In this document: positions 63,442 to 64,000 of the stretch, piece by piece
How the letters are laid out: every line of letters begins with the position of its first letter
Numbering within the stretch: the stretch's first letter is position 1
Assembly (NCBI RefSeq): GCF_024029335.1
Contig: NZ_CP097116.1
Span: 186,001 to 250,000, forward strand
DNA: 64,000 nt
From: Fructilactobacillus myrtifloralis
GTDB taxonomy: Bacteria; Bacillota; Bacilli; Lactobacillales; Lactobacillaceae
Reading direction: 5' to 3'
Notes under the pieces: model-generated
Databases searched by the model: none
What the model saw: only the letters and a program-made list of their open reading frames with translations
What the model was told of the DNA's origin: nothing
Position numbers and translations under genes: made by a program

Positions 63442-64000
63442 TTACTGCTTAACCACTGGCGCATCTTTTGCTTGAACCTCAGCTTGTGGTTGGTCCGGTT
63501 GTGCTTGTTGCCCATTTGCTTGTGCAGCAGGCTGTTCTTCAGCATTATTAGCGGAGTGGTTAACATTACTTTGGTCGTTACCATTTTCCAACAATGCTCC
63601 TGTTTGGGGATCAAAGTTAACGGTTTTACCATTAATTACTTGGGAACCAAACACCTTTTCTCCAGCAGCATTGAGATAATAAGTTTGGCCCGTTTTAGTA
63701 ATAAATTGGTCTTTAACTGGTTCTCCATTATTGGCATCAAAGTAGTACGTCTTACCAGTGGCAGGATTAGTAGCAAAGTCACCCTTAACTTGAATCAACG
63801 TTTGCGGATCAAAGAAATGTGGGTGCCCATTAATTACCTGATAACCGGAAACTAGGTGCCCATCGGCTGCATCGGTATAGAAGAAGCGGTTGCCACCGAG
63901 ATCAATGAATTCCCCTTTACTTTGAATTCCATTGTCGTGGAAGTACTTTTTCTGTCCATCTAGCACCATGATTCCAGTCGTCGCATCACCCTTGTCATCA
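63442..64000 (-). CDS. C-terminal part of a cell-wall/glucan-binding-repeat protein (N-terminus outside the window)
   Basis: The frame is open to the end of the window, so only the last 185 or so residues are seen. They contain at least five aromatic-Gly repeats of the glucan-binding/choline-binding type (for example GKTYYFDANNGEPVKDQFIT, then GQTYYLNAAGEKVFGSQVI). Each has the Tyr-Tyr/Phe-Phe plus Asp/Asn-Gly pattern. The end is a Gln/Ala/Pro-rich tail (about the last 45 residues). Such repeats form the C-terminus of GH70 glucansucrases and other secreted surface enzymes in lactobacilli. The catalytic part is not visible, so the enzyme class is not determined. No LPXTG anchor is present in the visible part. 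Confidence 0.75.
   Translation of the reverse strand, partial: DDKGDATTGIMVLDGQKKYFHDNGIQSKGEFIDLGGNRFFYTDAADGHLVSGYQVINGHPHFFDPQTLIQVKGDFATNPATGKTYYFDANNGEPVKDQFITKTGQTYYLNAAGEKVFGSQVINGKTVNFDPQTGALLENGNDQSNVNHSANNAEEQPAAQANGQQAQPDQPQAEVQAKDAPVVKQ

Overview
The window looks like a chromosomal core segment from a lactic acid bacterium of the family Lactobacillaceae (Bacillota). Three things point there: the gene order xseA-xseB-ispA-tlyA-recN-gmk-rpoZ-coaBC-priA-fmt-rsmB-rsgA-rpe-thiN-rpmB-asp23-fakA-recG-plsX-acpP-rnc-smc-ftsY-ylxM-ffh-rpsP-khpA-rimM-trmD-rplS; a mevalonate-pathway operon; and a type-B RNase P RNA between gpsB and rlmL. I cannot name the genus. Core genes look close to half G+C by eye. 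One gene, at about 29.9-31.9 kb, is strikingly AT-rich.

Layout. 1-29.8 kb is a dense, mostly plus-strand housekeeping run (DNA repair, isoprenoid and CoA synthesis, translation, phospholipid synthesis, chromosome segregation, SRP pathway, ribosomal proteins). Only rpmB is reversed. 29.9-31.9 kb is an AT-rich KAP-type P-loop NTPase with two membrane segments, bracketed by terminators, and is the clearest acquired gene. 31.9-37.8 kb holds a reversed pepD-amino-acid permease pair, then glpK and an rRNA methyltransferase. 37.9-41.9 kb is the reversed operon mvaK1-mvaD-mvaK2-fni. 42-46.2 kb is dinG-ypmB-dnaD, facing pbp1A-recU (46.2-49.2 kb). 49.3-53 kb is ypsA-gpsB-rnpB-rlmL and an oxidoreductase. 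53.4-59.4 kb is a tightly overlapped plus-strand run ebsA-lspA-rluD-pyrR-carA-like-carB-like. It is followed by reversed rqcH, a marR-degV pair, a gene-poor AT-rich stretch, and the C-terminal end of a glucan-binding-repeat surface protein cut by the window edge.

The most interesting object is the pair after pyrR. Both genes are intact open frames that are clearly homologous to the two subunits of carbamoyl-phosphate synthetase. The small subunit has lost the whole glutaminase catalytic triad (Cys to Gly, His to Ser, Glu to Asp). The large subunit is about 200 residues short, has lost key ATP-grasp residues and has no recognisable allosteric domain. The pair is translationally coupled and follows an intact pyrR, so it reads as a maintained pseudoenzyme complex rather than a decaying pseudogene.

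Other oddities: an acyl-carrier-protein-like gene after plsX with Phe at the phosphopantetheine Ser position; no prkC/stp between rsmB and rsgA; no argR between tlyA and recN; no aspC/asnS/nth around dnaD; a glycerol kinase with Thr at position 232, where enterococcal enzymes carry the HPr-phosphorylated His; and an oxidoreductase whose best-placed start codon is ACG. Many losses at once suggest a streamlined genome, although each gene could lie elsewhere in the chromosome.
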